Counted from the stretch's first letter, positions 1 to 8,751 are shown. The stretch: DNA of 64,000 bases from Litchfieldia stipae (GCF_014837155.1 NZ_JACYHA010000002.1:1-64000), one strand, 5' to 3'. The notes: generated from the letters alone by a model not told the origin. Numbers and translations are program-made.

Positions 1-100
1 CAGCCTCAATCTTGCGGACCAAATGGTCCGCAGGCACAAGTTGTTCTAAAGCTATCATTTCTATTTGGTCACGATTCATCTGTGTATTTTTAGTTAGCAT
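1..100 (-). CDS. IS1182-family transposase, N-terminal part (runs off the window)
   Basis: Reading the minus strand from the ATG at 98-100 gives about 33 residues beginning MLTKNTQMNRDQIEMIALEQ and continuing with LVPADHLVRKIEA. This closely resembles the N-terminus of IS1182-type transposases of Bacillaceae (LEQLVP...HLVRKI). The rest lies outside the window, so whether the element is intact cannot be judged. It would catalyse transposition of its own insertion sequence. The palindromic sequence at 147-188 probably belongs to the element's end. Confidence 0.75.
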   Translation of the reverse strand, partial: MLTKNTQMNRDQIEMIALEQLVPADHLVRKIEA

Positions 101-146
101 TTCATTCACCCCAATAAATTTCTCTGTACCTTAATTATACAAAAAA

Positions 147-188
147 GACTGCCAACAAATCCGAATTTATTCGAATTTGTCGACAGTC
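147..188. repeat. Imperfect palindrome, probable IS1182-type element end
   Basis: The arms starting GACTGCCAACAAAT and ending ATTTGTCGACAGTC pair over about 20 positions with three mismatches. It lies about 47 bp upstream of the partial transposase start. I infer it is at or near the terminal sequence of the insertion sequence; the exact boundary and target duplication cannot be seen because the other end is outside the window. Confidence 0.5.
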
Positions 189-190
189 TG

Positions 191-220
191 AGGCAAGTGT
201 GATTCAACACTTGCCTTTTT
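191..220 (+). terminator. Rho-independent terminator-like hairpin
   Basis: AGGCAAGTGT (191-200) pairs perfectly with ACACTTGCCT (207-216) and is followed by TTTTT. The T-run faces the plus strand, so it would stop transcription leaving the insertion sequence toward the Rieske gene. Confidence 0.6.
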
Positions 221-270
221 ACTAAACGAATTATAGTAACATAGAAATAAAAAATTCATAATGTAATTTC

Positions 271-774
271 CTATTTTCTTTCCTCAACACTTAATACTGG
301 AATATAGACATTTCCATCTTGTAAAAAGGATTTATGAAGATCTAAAGGTCGTGGTGGAGGACCACCAACGTTTATTCCGTATTCATCATATTCGCCGCCG
401 TGACAAGGACAAAAAAATGCGATGCCATTTTCTTGTTTACTTTCTTCAGCTGTTTGAGCTGTACATCCAAGATGAGTGCATATTGGTGACATGATAAGCA
501 ATGAATCATCTTCTTTGTTTATATTTACATAAACAAATCCATCTCTTTCTTGTTTAACCCAGGCATCTTGAATGGTTACTTTATATGGCACTTTCTTAGG
601 GAAGGGACCTTTTTTTAATTCAGTAACAGAACCTAAATTGGCCATCGCACTGGTATCAATCTTTTCGGTGTTACATGCTACTAAACCTAGTGGTAAAACT
701 GAAATTGCCAAAAAACCTACTGTTCCTTTTACACTTCCCTTTAGAAACTCCCGGCGATTTATTTGATTATTCAT
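271..774 (-). CDS. Rieske [2Fe-2S] protein with Tat/lipoprotein-like signal
   Basis: A 167-residue protein. The N-terminus has a twin-arginine-like motif (NRREFLKGS, residues 6-14), a hydrophobic segment, and a lipobox-like LVAC (Cys34). The two Rieske cluster-binding boxes are intact: CTHLGC (99-104) and CPCHGG (122-127), giving the expected two Cys and two His ligands. The length and architecture resemble the iron-sulfur subunit of menaquinol:cytochrome c reductase (QcrA), but no cytochrome b or c1 gene adjoins it, so it is a stand-alone extracytoplasmic electron carrier. The ATG at 772-774 is preceded by AGGAGGAAT. Its place beside copper-handling genes suggests a role in envelope redox, which is inference. 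Confidence 0.85.
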   Translation of the reverse strand: MNNQINRREFLKGSVKGTVGFLAISVLPLGLVACNTEKIDTSAMANLGSVTELKKGPFPKKVPYKVTIQDAWVKQERDGFVYVNINKEDDSLLIMSPICTHLGCTAQTAEESKQENGIAFFCPCHGGEYDEYGINVGGPPPRPLDLHKSFLQDGNVYIPVLSVEERK

Positions 775-913
775 AATATTCCTCCTTCCAAATAAATACT
801 AAATTCAAAATATGAAGATTTGATGGATTTCAATCATAGATCTTGTGAACAAAAAGTGAATAAACTCACTATTATTTCCTTTCAAAATGATGTTGCTAAC
901 TATAGTTATAATT

Positions 914-940
914 TATACAAATTTTCTCGACAAAAACTCC
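914..940 (+). promoter_or_regulatory. Candidate regulator-binding motif upstream of lgt-like gene
   Basis: The stretch TACAAATTTTCTCGACAAAA with trailing ACTCC closely matches the sequence at 8417-8440 upstream of the DUF2933 gene (TACACAATTTCTCGATAAAA). The shared core is TTTCTCGA-Y-AAAAA-M-TCC. It belongs to a set of 11-bp-spaced repeats seen in several promoters of this island. Assignment to the response regulator at 7255-7923 is inference. Confidence 0.35.
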
Positions 941-1027
941 ATTTTTGCAAATTAAGATAAAGGAAATCATCAGAAGTGATTATTTTAGATGATTAATAAA
1001 ATGGATAAGGAAACGAGGAAAATAGAG

Positions 1028-1852
1028 ATGAAACCGTTAGTTAGTATAGGTCCATTCACAATTTACTTTTTTGGTGTGATGATCGCCATAGGTGTGTTAG
1101 TCGCAATATTACTTTTTATGAAGTTAGCGAAACAGAAAGGACTAGACCATAAAGTATTGTTTGATGGTGTTTTTTATTCTTTAATAGGAGGAATTATCGG
1201 AGCTAGAATTATATATGTATTAATTTATAATCCTTCCTACTATATATCTAACCCAATTAACATCCTTTCCATTCACGAAGGTGGCCTATCGATTCATGGA
1301 GGTCTAGTAGGCGGGTTACTTGTTGGATATTTCTTTCTAAGGCATCACAAGATACCTATATGGAAAACGTTGGATGCTGTTGCTCCTGCACTAATATTAG
1401 CACAAGGAATTAGTAGGATTGGATGTGATGTGTTTGGAGGGCCAATCTCTAATGCGTTACCTTGGGGGATAGAGGTAAATGGGGAATATCTACACCCTGC
1501 TCAAGCATATGAATTTTTGTTAGATTATTTGTTGTTTGGCTATTTATTCCTCCGCTTGAAAAGACCTGCCTATACTGGTCAAATTTTTATTCATTATCTT
1601 ATTGGATTTTTGATAATTCGTGCAATCGTAGAGTTTTCTAGACTAAATCCAATGGTCTTTGGTCCTTTTAGTGTAAGTCACATTATGAGCTTAATTGGTA
1701 TCATCTTTGCGATTATCCTAATGATAGTCAGGAAGAAAGATAAATCAACACCTAAGGGAAATGTTATTAAAAAGAATGACTTTATGAAAACAGCCCTTGT
1801 TGTAATAGGGTTAATGATTCTTTCTTTAGTAATCTATTATTTGGTTCAATAA
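1028..1852 (+). CDS. Prolipoprotein diacylglyceryl transferase-like protein (divergent paralog)
   Basis: About 274 residues with seven predicted membrane segments. Lgt would transfer diacylglycerol from phosphatidylglycerol to the lipobox cysteine of prolipoproteins at the membrane. The hallmark GGLSIHGGLVGG (His90) is present, as is an HPAQAYE box corresponding to the usual HPTQLYE. The GRxGNFxN signature is altered: SRIGCDVFG keeps the Arg (residue 130) but has Cys-Asp in place of Asn-Phe. I place the start at the ATG at 1028 because GAGGAAA sits 9 bases before it; an in-frame upstream ATG at 989 lacks a good ribosome site. The cluster also encodes several lipoproteins, so a dedicated paralog is plausible. 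Confidence 0.8.
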   Translation: MKPLVSIGPFTIYFFGVMIAIGVLVAILLFMKLAKQKGLDHKVLFDGVFYSLIGGIIGARIIYVLIYNPSYYISNPINILSIHEGGLSIHGGLVGGLLVGYFFLRHHKIPIWKTLDAVAPALILAQGISRIGCDVFGGPISNALPWGIEVNGEYLHPAQAYEFLLDYLLFGYLFLRLKRPAYTGQIFIHYLIGFLIIRAIVEFSRLNPMVFGPFSVSHIMSLIGIIFAIILMIVRKKDKSTPKGNVIKKNDFMKTALVVIGLMILSLVIYYLVQ

Positions 1853-2083
1853 TGAAGATGCCGTATGTTAGACTCCGAAAGAATTATTAATTGAAGAAGA
1901 TATTAGAAATAATGAAGATTAAATATCAATCATGAAAAAGAATATTGCGTTAGGCATGTTTTGAAACAACCTATAAGTGACAATTCCACTGTAAGTTTTG
2001 GTAAAAGTCGCTGCCAGTTCTTTTTACCGCTGGAAGTTACTAATTTTACTTTAAACTGATTATATGAATATATTGTCACAATA

Positions 2084-2114
2084 TTGACACTGTATATAGG
2101 GTGCAGGGGTATGG
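2084..2114 (+). promoter_or_regulatory. Probable csoR promoter/operator region
   Basis: A consensus TTGACA lies at 2084-2089, and the G-rich block TATAGGGTGCAGGGGTATGG spans 2095-2114 just ahead of csoR. Its complement (CCATACCCCTGCACCC...) resembles the TACCCC-type operators bound by CsoR. No clean -10 at ideal spacing is visible, so the promoter assignment is tentative. Confidence 0.45.
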
Positions 2115-2143
2115 TATTATGAGTTATGAGGAGGTGTAACGAA

Positions 2144-2485
2144 ATGATACCCAAAATAGAAAATAGTAAAACTTCTGAGGAAGGTTGTTGTTCCATTTCA
2201 AGCGAATTAAAAAGTCATCATTCCAGTAAAGTAAAACAGAACTTGGTTTCTAGATTGAATCGGATTGAAGGGCAAATTCGGGGCATAAAGAAATTAATCG
2301 AAAGGGATACTTACTGTGATGATGTCATTACTCAAATTTCAGCAAGTCAAGCAGCTTTAAATAGTGTTGCAAGAATTCTTCTAGAAGCTCATATGAAAGA
2401 ATGTGTTGTCGAAAGACTTCAAGATGGTGATTTAGAAGTTTTAGATGAAGTCCTTGTAACGATCCATAAATTAATGAAAAAATAA
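2144..2485 (+). CDS. csoR: Copper-sensing transcriptional repressor CsoR
   Basis: A 113-residue all-helical DUF156 protein. The Cu(I)-binding triad is visible as the Cys of RDTYCDDV plus the His and Cys of EAHMKECV (order C-H-C). The DNA-contact helix includes SRLNRIEGQIRGIKKLI. CsoR represses copper export genes and is released by Cu(I). The start is placed at the ATG at 2144, 8 bases after GAGGAGGTG; an upstream in-frame ATG at 2126 overlaps that ribosome site. An N-terminal extension with a CC pair and HH precedes the core. It is followed after 17 bases by copZ, so the two form an operon. Confidence 0.93.
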   Translation: MIPKIENSKTSEEGCCSISSELKSHHSSKVKQNLVSRLNRIEGQIRGIKKLIERDTYCDDVITQISASQAALNSVARILLEAHMKECVVERLQDGDLEVLDEVLVTIHKLMKK

Positions 2486-2502
2486 TAGGGAGGATGATTA
2501 GA

Positions 2503-2709
2503 GTGGAAAAAGTAACTCTTAATGTAGAAGGAATGTCTTGTGGTCATTGTGTAAAGGCAGTAGAAGGAAGCGTTGGAGATCTAAAAGGTGTTTCAAATGT
2601 AAAAGTGCATCTTGAGAATGGGACTGTCGATGTTGAATATAATTCTAATGAAGTGACTCTTGAGGTGATAAAAGAAACTATTGATGATCAAGGTTATGAT
2701 GTTAAATAA
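2503..2709 (+). CDS. copZ: Copper chaperone CopZ
   Basis: A 68-residue ferredoxin-like HMA domain with the metal-binding motif MSCGHC near the N-terminus. It carries Cu(I) in the cytoplasm and delivers it to the CopA ATPase and to CsoR. The start is the GTG at 2503, 9 bases after AGGGAGG; the ATG at 2494 abuts the ribosome site and is unlikely. It follows csoR closely and ends before a strong terminator at 2716, so copA downstream has its own promoter/operator. Confidence 0.93.
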   Translation: MEKVTLNVEGMSCGHCVKAVEGSVGDLKGVSNVKVHLENGTVDVEYNSNEVTLEVIKETIDDQGYDVK

Positions 2710-2715
2710 GAGATG

Positions 2716-2752
2716 AGAGATAACGTGCTAACACATTAGCACGCTCTCTTTT
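2716..2752 (+). terminator. Terminator after csoR-copZ
   Basis: GAGAG...GTGCTA pairs with TAGCAC...CTCTC around an ACACAT-type loop, followed by CTTTTA. It separates csoR-copZ from copA. Confidence 0.65.
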
Positions 2753-2760
2753 ACAAATTA

Positions 2761-2781
2761 ATATACCCTAGACAGGTATAT
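2761..2781. promoter_or_regulatory. Palindromic CsoR-type operator upstream of copA
   Basis: ATATACC and GGTATAT form a perfect 7-bp inverted repeat separated by 7 bases (CTAGACA). The TACCCTA...GGTATA layout matches the kind of operator bound by CsoR before copper-export genes. It lies 107 bp before the copA start. Binding is inferred. Confidence 0.6.
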
Positions 2782-2887
2782 TTACATTAGCGTGGTTAAA
2801 TTGTATTTATATAATCATTTTGATACGAAGATTTCAATAAAATAAGTGAAACTTTAGACCCTAACTGATGATTGGAGGATAATGTTA

Positions 2888-5320
2888 ATGGCAGAACAAA
2901 CAAATACGAGGGTTCGGTCAAATTCAAATGCAGGTGAGAATGTCTCATTGAGCATAACGGGTATGACTTGTGCTGCATGTGCTTCTCGAATTGAGAAAAA
3001 TATTGGTAAAGTCCCTGGTGTCCAAAAAGCAAATGTTAATCTTGCTACAGAAAAAGCATCGGTAACGTATAATCCTGATGAGGCTTCTGTTGAAGAGATT
3101 ATTGCAAAAATAAAAAAGACTGGGTACGGTGTTCAGGAAGAAAAAGTGAATTTTAACATTACTGGCATGACATGTGCAGCATGTGCAACACGTATTGAAA
3201 AAGTGTTAAACAAGGTTGATGGGGTAACAGATGCAGTCGTAAATTTAGCAACAGAGAAAGCAAATGTTGAGTTTATTCCGGGAAAAACCACAATCGATCA
3301 ACTAATTGCTGCAATAAAAAAAGCCGGGTATGGAGCTAAATTAAGAGGTGAAGCGGATGGAGACTACGAACGAAGTGCACGAGAGCAAGCCTATAAAATT
3401 CAAAAAACAAAATTTACTGTCGGTGCATTGTTATCCATCTTTTTCTTAGTGCAAATGATTTCGGATTTTACAATGGAATATGGTAACGGTGGATTTTTCC
3501 ATATGAGTCCATGGGTACAATTCTTACTAGCAACTCCTGTCCAGTTCTACGTGGGTGGTCATTATTATCGTGATGCTTACAATGCTGTACGTGGGGGTAG
3601 TGCAAATATGGCAGTACTCGTTGTACTTGGTACATCGGCAGCTTATTTTTATAGTTTAATCGTAACAATATTGGGAACGGGGCAATTTTTATATTATGAA
3701 GCCGCGGTAATCGTTATGACATTGATTGTTCTCGGGAAATTACTTGAAACAAGAGCAAAAGGACAAACATCAGAAGCGATTAAGAAATTGATGGGACTTC
3801 AAGCGAAAACGGCTCGTGTCATAAGAGGTGGTGAGGAAATCGACATACCACTTGAAGATGTACAAGTGGGAGACGTACTATTTGTTCGAGCAGGTGAAAA
3901 AGTTCCAGTTGATGGAGAAATAATCGATGGAAGTACAACCGTTGATGAGTCGATGTTAACGGGTGAGAGTATGCCTGTAAGCAAGAAAATTGGTGACACC
4001 GTAATTGGTGCGACTGTTAATAAACATGGTGCTTTCAAATTTAAAGCAAAAAAAGTTGGGAAAGATACAGCTCTTTCTCAAATCATCAAGCTTGTAGAAG
4101 AAGCCCAAGGCTCGAAGGCACCGATCCAGCATCTAGTAGATAAAATCTCTGGAATCTTTGTTCCAATTGTCATTGTTATTGCATTATTTACGTTTGCCAT
4201 CACTTACTTCTTGGTAGGATTTATACCTGCCTTAGTAAGTACTATCGCTGTATTGGTAATTGCATGCCCTTGTGCATTAGGATTGGCAACTCCGACAGCT
4301 GTTATGGTTGGTACAGGTAAAGGTGCTGAATATGGACTTCTTATTAAAGGAGCAGAGCATCTTCAAAAGTCTCAACGTGTAACAACAGTAGTCTTGGATA
4401 AGACAGGCACAATTACAAAAGGTGAACCAGATGTGACTGATATCGTCACGTACGGCAACTTCTCAGAGGATGATTTATTGCAGATGGCTGCATCAGCTGA
4501 AAAAGGGTCAGAGCATCCTCTTGGAGAAGCTATCGTCAATAAAGCAAAAGAAAAAGGACTTCAGCTTCAGGATAGCGAAAATTTCCATGCCATACCAGGA
4601 CATGGAATTGAAGTGAAAATTAATAATAAATTGGTGTTAATTGGTAACAAAAAGTTAATGATTAAAAACAATGTAGAAATAACGAACGCTCTTAGTCGGA
4701 TGGAGAAACTTGAAGGCGAAGGGAAAACGGCTATGCTTATGGCTGTTGACGGAAGTCTCGCAGCAATCATTGCTGTAGCAGATACTGTTAAAGAAACATC
4801 GTCTGAAGCGATTAGAGTAATGAAGCAGATGGGAATTGAAGTGATTATGATTACTGGTGACAATCAGCTCACAGCAAAAGCAATAGCTAAACAAGTGGGG
4901 GTAGATCAAGTCCTTGCAGAGGTTCTCCCGGAAGATAAATCAGCTGAGGTAGAAATACTAAAACAGAAAGGTAAAGTGGTTGCGATGGTTGGAGATGGTA
5001 TCAATGATGCCCCTGCTCTTGCTGCTGCTGATGTTGGGATTGCAATTGGTACAGGAACCGATGTAGCGATGGAGGCAGCCGATATTACCTTAATGCGTGG
5101 AGATTTAATGGGAATCGTTGATATCATCAGTCTCTCCAAAGCTACTATGAGGAAGATCCGGCAAAATCTATTTTGGGCGTTTGCTTATAATGTCATTCTT
5201 ATTCCAGTTGCTGCAATCGGTCTTTTAAACCCAATCCTTGCTGGTGGAGCAATGGCATTTAGTTCTGTCTCGGTTGTTGGAAATACATTATTCCTTCGTA
5301 ATTGGAAACCAGTTCGATAA
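2888..5320 (+). CDS. copA: Cu(I)-exporting P1B-type ATPase CopA
   Basis: About 810 residues. Two N-terminal HMA domains carry GMTCAAC (Cys28/Cys31 and Cys96/Cys99). The membrane CPC motif (VIACPCALG, Cys460/Cys462), the phosphorylation site DKTGT (Asp504), the SEHPLGEA nucleotide-domain motif and [10 protein letters not shown] are all intact. It pumps Cu(I) out of the cytoplasm using ATP and receives copper from CopZ. The start is set at the ATG at 2888, 9 bases after GGAGG; an ATG at 2882 is too near. A CsoR-type palindrome precedes it and a strong terminator follows. Confidence 0.96.
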   Translation: MAEQTNTRVRSNSNAGENVSLSITGMTCAACASRIEKNIGKVPGVQKANVNLATEKASVTYNPDEASVEEIIAKIKKTGYGVQEEKVNFNITGMTCAACATRIEKVLNKVDGVTDAVVNLATEKANVEFIPGKTTIDQLIAAIKKAGYGAKLRGEADGDYERSAREQAYKIQKTKFTVGALLSIFFLVQMISDFTMEYGNGGFFHMSPWVQFLLATPVQFYVGGHYYRDAYNAVRGGSANMAVLVVLGTSAAYFYSLIVTILGTGQFLYYEAAVIVMTLIVLGKLLETRAKGQTSEAIKKLMGLQAKTARVIRGGEEIDIPLEDVQVGDVLFVRAGEKVPVDGEIIDGSTTVDESMLTGESMPVSKKIGDTVIGATVNKHGAFKFKAKKVGKDTALSQIIKLVEEAQGSKAPIQHLVDKISGIFVPIVIVIALFTFAITYFLVGFIPALVSTIAVLVIACPCALGLATPTAVMVGTGKGAEYGLLIKGAEHLQKSQRVTTVVLDKTGTITKGEPDVTDIVTYGNFSEDDLLQMAASAEKGSEHPLGEAIVNKAKEKGLQLQDSENFHAIPGHGIEVKINNKLVLIGNKKLMIKNNVEITNALSRMEKLEGEGKTAMLMAVDGSLAAIIAVADTVKETSSEAIRVMKQMGIEVIMITGDNQLTAKAIAKQVGVDQVLAEVLPEDKSAEVEILKQKGKVVAMVGDGINDAPALAAADVGIAIGTGTDVAMEAADITLMRGDLMGIVDIISLSKATMRKIRQNLFWAFAYNVILIPVAAIGLLNPILAGGAMAFSSVSVVGNTLFLRNWKPVR

Positions 5321-5335
5321 GTGGAAATTGAATAA

Positions 5336-5372
5336 TAACACCAGTTGTTAAAAACTGGTGTTAATTTTTTTA
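5336..5372 (+). terminator. Terminator after copA
   Basis: TAACACCAGT pairs with ACTGGTGTTA and a run of T follows (5365-5371). Confidence 0.85.
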
Positions 5373-5377
5373 TATAA

Positions 5378-5528
5378 GGCTCTTTTCTGGAATATTTATG
5401 GTATTAAGCTGATGCAAGAGTAAGAAATGTGCTCAAGGCATACATTGAAAATAAACCGAAAAAAATACCTTACCAATACGATCAATGAGCGTTCTACTAC
5501 ATAAGAAAAGCAGTTTGCAAAAATAACC
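5378..5528. repeat. Old, diverged copy of the short MITE family
   Basis: The left end GGCTCTTTTCTGGAATATTT resembles the left end of the copy at 8793-8954 (GGCACTTTTCTGAAAGATTG). The right end AGTTTGCAAAAATAACC resembles AGTTTGTGAAAACAGCC. The flanks TTATATAA (5370-5377) and TTATAAAA (5529-5536) match 7 of 8, as expected of an aged 8-bp target duplication. It is non-coding and fills most of the gap after copA. Confidence 0.5.
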
Positions 5529-5539
5529 TTATAAAAATA

Positions 5540-5583
5540 TTCACAAGAAATTAATCATTTATTCACCCTTTCTGCACAATTAC
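5540..5583 (+). promoter_or_regulatory. 11-bp-register direct repeats before the two-component operon
   Basis: In consecutive 11-bp units the sequence reads TTCACAAGAAA, TTAATCATTTA, TTCACCCTTTC, TGCACAATTAC. Three of the four units carry the TTCAC/TGCAC half-site. OmpR-type regulators commonly bind direct repeats about 10-11 bp apart, so this may be an autoregulatory site for the response regulator encoded downstream. That assignment is inference. Confidence 0.4.
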
Positions 5584-5618
5584 TTGAGAAAGTAATCATA
5601 AGGAATGGGGGGAGAAAA

Positions 5619-5816
5619 GTGAAAAAGTCAACATTCATTATCTTTGGAATCATCATGTTAACTATTGTAATATTGGGAGGATGTATGATTAATCGCTATA
5701 TGTTGTATGAATATAGATATGATGGAATCGATACTAATCTCAATATGCATAATCAAGATGTAGAAGGACTACCCCTGTTTTCTGATAAAAATATAACGTG
5801 GGGCAGAAATAGTTAG
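5619..5816 (+). CDS. Small lipoprotein of unknown function
   Basis: A 65-residue protein starting at GTG 5619 after a strong GGGGGGAG ribosome site. A hydrophobic signal ends in the lipobox VILGGC, so the mature part is only about 44 residues (rich in Tyr, Asn and Asp). I do not recognise the family. It is the first gene of a run leading into the histidine kinase 60 bp later and may act as an extracytoplasmic partner of the sensor, which is inference from position. Confidence 0.65.
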   Translation: MKKSTFIIFGIIMLTIVILGGCMINRYMLYEYRYDGIDTNLNMHNQDVEGLPLFSDKNITWGRNS

Positions 5817-5876
5817 TCATTATCGTGATAGACTTTAGGAGAGAAATGGGAAGTAAATAATAGGAGAAATGAATGC

Positions 5877-7250
5877 ATGAATAAACTTTCGGTTAAGCTC
5901 GGTTTGTTATTTTTCATTTTTTTAGTGATTATCGAATTAATCCTATTTTATTTTTTATATTCAGGTTTAGTGAATAATCGTGTTGAAGAAGAATTGGCAG
6001 AACTACAAGCGAGGGGAAATAGTCATCGCAATATCCTGCAAAAGCATTTTGATAAACCAACGATTAATCATGTCGCCTTAATGGAAACAGAAGCTGTTAC
6101 TGATGTTGTCATAATGTCGCATGAAGGTGCAATCCTTGCAGCTTCTAATGAATTAACACCTGAAATGCAGGATTTGCTACAAACTGAGAAATCATCAATT
6201 CCAACAGAAGGTAAAATTGTAGAAGGCCGGTGGAAAACAGAATTAACGATCTCTTCGGTTAGTCCAGTCATGATCGATAATAAACTAGTCGGACATGTAT
6301 TTATGTTTAAAGATACAATTTATATTCAAAAAATGATCTTGCAATTAAAGAAACATTTTATCCTTGTAGGGGCATTGGCGTTTGTAGTAACAATTATCAC
6401 CATTTTCTTTCTTACAAGGGCGATTACCCTCCCATTAATAAAAATGAAGCAAGCAACAAAATCACTTAGTAAAGGTGATTTTTCAGTATCTCTTACTGAA
6501 ATTACAAGTAATGATGAGCTTGGTGAACTATCACGAAGTATCCAAAAGTTAGCTGAGGATCTCCATCATTTAAAAGAAGAACGGAATGAATTTTTAGCAA
6601 GTATTTCACATGAATTACGGACCCCTTTAACCTATGTAAAAGGATATGCTGATTTAGCTAAAAAAGAAGGGTTGTCTGAGAAAGAGCGCAATAAATATTT
6701 AGCGATAATTGTTGAAGAAGCAAGCCATATTTCAAGACTTGTTAAAGATTTGTTTGAATTAGCAAAAATCGATCAGCATAGCTTTGTTATTCATCAAGAA
6801 ATGGTTAACGTAAACCAATTTCTAACTAATTTGGTAATGAAAATGAGACCTGCTTTTTCTGAAAAAGGAATTGGGTTGCAGTATGATCCAGTAAAGGATC
6901 TACAAATTTCAGTAGACCCAAATCGGTTTGAGCAAGTACTTATCAATTTATTAGATAATGCCTTAAAATATTCAAATTCAAAAGATGTTGTAGAAATTAG
7001 AGTATCTAGTAATGAGGAAAATATATTTATAACAGTTATAGACTCCGGTGAAGGTATCCCACCTAAAGATTTACCATATATTTTTGACCGACTTTACAGG
7101 GTTGATAAATCAAGAGCGAGAAAAAGTGGTGGCGCTGGATTAGGATTAGCCATCGTAAAAGAAATAGTGGAGGCACATGGAGGAGTCGTGACCGCAAAGA
7201 GTGAACTTGGGAAAGGAACGACGATTACAATCCAATTAAGGAGGACATAA
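5877..7250 (+). CDS. Sensor histidine kinase
   Basis: A 457-residue membrane kinase. Transmembrane segments lie at about residues 7-29 and 158-180, enclosing an extracytoplasmic sensor region of about 125 residues. A HAMP linker follows (about 181-232), then HisKA with SHELRTPLTY (phospho-acceptor His245), and HATPase_c with the N box (LINLLDNALKYS), DSGEGI and GGAGLGLAIV. The ATG at 5877 is chosen because AGGAG lies 10 bases upstream. It is separated by only 4 bases from the response regulator, so they form one transcription unit. Location in the copper island suggests it senses metal or envelope redox stress; the ligand is unknown. Confidence 0.93.
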   Translation: MNKLSVKLGLLFFIFLVIIELILFYFLYSGLVNNRVEEELAELQARGNSHRNILQKHFDKPTINHVALMETEAVTDVVIMSHEGAILAASNELTPEMQDLLQTEKSSIPTEGKIVEGRWKTELTISSVSPVMIDNKLVGHVFMFKDTIYIQKMILQLKKHFILVGALAFVVTIITIFFLTRAITLPLIKMKQATKSLSKGDFSVSLTEITSNDELGELSRSIQKLAEDLHHLKEERNEFLASISHELRTPLTYVKGYADLAKKEGLSEKERNKYLAIIVEEASHISRLVKDLFELAKIDQHSFVIHQEMVNVNQFLTNLVMKMRPAFSEKGIGLQYDPVKDLQISVDPNRFEQVLINLLDNALKYSNSKDVVEIRVSSNEENIFITVIDSGEGIPPKDLPYIFDRLYRVDKSRARKSGGAGLGLAIVKEIVEAHGGVVTAKSELGKGTTITIQLRRT

Positions 7251-7254
7251 GGAT

Positions 7255-7923
7255 ATGAAAAAAATCTTATTGATAGATGATGAAGAAAGGATGATTGATC
7301 TTTTATCACTTTATTTAATGCCAAAAGGGTATAAGTGTTATAAAACGTATTCAGGGAAAGAAGCAATTACCTTTATAGAAAATGAACAGGTTGACCTTGT
7401 TTTATTGGATATTATGATGCCAGAAATGGACGGATGGACAACCTGTAAAAAGATACGTGAATTTTCTAATGTTCCAATTATCATGTTAACTGCGCGTGAA
7501 CAAAAAAGCGATATTGTCAAGGGATTAACGATAGGGGCGGATGACTATATTACGAAGCCATTTGATGAAAATGAACTTATTGCCAGAATCGAAACTATTT
7601 TTAGAAGGACGAAGCATGCTTCTATCGTGGAATTTAAACAATTGAAATGGGATGAAAATCAAAGAGAAGTGACCTATAAAGAAACGAAGCTATCTTTAAC
7701 ACCTAAGGAATTTTTATTAATCGGTTTACTACTTAACAATCGGAACAGAGTCTATTCTCGTGAACAGTTAATCGAACAGATTTGGGGGTATGACACAAAT
7801 ACAGAGGTTCGGACGATTGATTCTCATATTAGGAATATAAGAGATAAACTGCGTCAAGTTGACTTTCCGATTGATGACCATCTACAGTCGGTATGGGGAG
7901 TAGGTTATAAATGGATTGACTAA
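7255..7923 (+). CDS. OmpR/PhoB-family response regulator
   Basis: A 222-residue protein with an N-terminal receiver (acidic pair IDDEE, phospho-acceptor Asp52 in LLDIMMPEMDG, conserved Lys in YITKPFD) and a C-terminal winged-helix DNA-binding domain (SLTPKEFLLI...EVRTIDSHIRNIRDKL). It is phosphorylated by the adjacent kinase and presumably controls the island. Direct repeats at 11-bp spacing in several local promoters are candidate targets. Confidence 0.95.
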   Translation: MKKILLIDDEERMIDLLSLYLMPKGYKCYKTYSGKEAITFIENEQVDLVLLDIMMPEMDGWTTCKKIREFSNVPIIMLTAREQKSDIVKGLTIGADDYITKPFDENELIARIETIFRRTKHASIVEFKQLKWDENQREVTYKETKLSLTPKEFLLIGLLLNNRNRVYSREQLIEQIWGYDTNTEVRTIDSHIRNIRDKLRQVDFPIDDHLQSVWGVGYKWID

Positions 7924-7950
7924 TCTATACCATTAAAGGTGGTCGTTATA

Positions 7951-8367
7951 TTGAAAGCCTTTTTCAGCATGATCAAACAGTGGGATATAGTTATTATTGT
8001 AGTTCTTGTTTCCCTTTCTTTTCTGCCAGTTTTTATTTTTAGTTATGTTCAAGCAGGGAAAATAACGGAAAATTCAATGAATGTTGCAGTTATTTCGGCT
8101 CGAAATCAAGAAATTGAGCGAATAACACTTACTGGAAATACAGGGAATCAATTTTTGAACATACCTGAAATAGAATGTGATCTAAATGCAGTTGAGATTA
8201 CGAATGAGCAGATTCGAGTAAAGCGTTCTACATGTCCTGAACAAATTTGTGTCAGACGTGGATATATTAATAAACCGGGACAGACAATTGTCTGTATTCC
8301 ACATAAGGTTATAATCGAAATCGAAACAGATGAAGGAGTGACTGATGAATTGATTATCAGCTCATAA
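7951..8367 (+). CDS. NusG domain II-containing protein, membrane-anchored
   Basis: About 138 residues with one N-terminal transmembrane helix (about residues 9-32) followed by an extracytoplasmic beta domain of the NusG_II/DUF1312 type. A conserved segment KRSTCPEQICVRRGYI contains two cysteines, and a further Cys lies in TIVCIPHKV. Start: TTG 7951 lies 8 bases after AAAGGTGG, preferred to an upstream GTG at 7939 that overlaps it. It follows the response regulator by 27 bases and is probably the last gene of the operon. Function is unknown; the Cys pattern would suit a redox or metal role. Confidence 0.75.
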   Translation: MKAFFSMIKQWDIVIIVVLVSLSFLPVFIFSYVQAGKITENSMNVAVISARNQEIERITLTGNTGNQFLNIPEIECDLNAVEITNEQIRVKRSTCPEQICVRRGYINKPGQTIVCIPHKVIIEIETDEGVTDELIISS

Positions 8368-8416
8368 ATAAAGCCTTAAAAGAATAAAAGCTATTACTCA
8401 AGAATGTGAAAATTTG

Positions 8417-8440
8417 TACACAATTTCTCGATAAAAAATC
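8417..8440 (+). promoter_or_regulatory. Candidate regulator-binding motif upstream of DUF2933 gene
   Basis: TACACAATTTC followed directly by TCGATAAAAAA is an 11-bp-spaced pair. It aligns with the motif before the lgt-like gene (914-940) and with TTCACAATTTC/TACACATTTAT at 10638-10659. Confidence 0.35.
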
Positions 8441-8485
8441 CTTATTTTTAATTCAAACTAAAGAAAAAAAGAAGGTGTGATTACA

Positions 8486-8716
8486 ATGGAATGGTTTTCA
8501 TTATTACTTTTGTTGTTATGTCCGTTAATGATGATTTTCTGTATGAAGGGACATTTAGGTGGACATAAGCATAGTCATAGAAACGACTCCCACCAAAATC
8601 ATGATTCTCATTTACCAAATGGTGTCTTATCAAAAGTGAAGAATCTAGAAATGGAGAATGAAAAGCTTCGGAAGGAGATAAATGAACTGACAACACTGGT
8701 GAAAAAACAATTTTAA
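8486..8716 (+). CDS. DUF2933-type small His-rich membrane protein
   Basis: About 76 residues: one N-terminal transmembrane helix ending in a CPLMMIFCMKGHLGG segment, a His-rich stretch (HKHSHRNDSHQNHDSH), then a coiled-coil-like C-terminus (NLEMENEKLRKEINELTTLV). DUF2933 proteins accompany copper-resistance genes in bacilli. The His cluster could bind metal ions outside or at the membrane. Start: ATG 8486, 8 bases after AAGGTG. A terminator follows at 8752. Confidence 0.75.
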   Translation: MEWFSLLLLLLCPLMMIFCMKGHLGGHKHSHRNDSHQNHDSHLPNGVLSKVKNLEMENEKLRKEINELTTLVKKQF

Positions 8717-8751
8717 AATATGTAGGTAAGATTATGGGAAAGAGAGGAGGG

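Noticed and set aside
1930-2196. Minus-strand open frame of 88 codons overlapping the csoR leader
   Set aside because: It overlaps the csoR promoter and start, has no ribosome site and low-complexity content.
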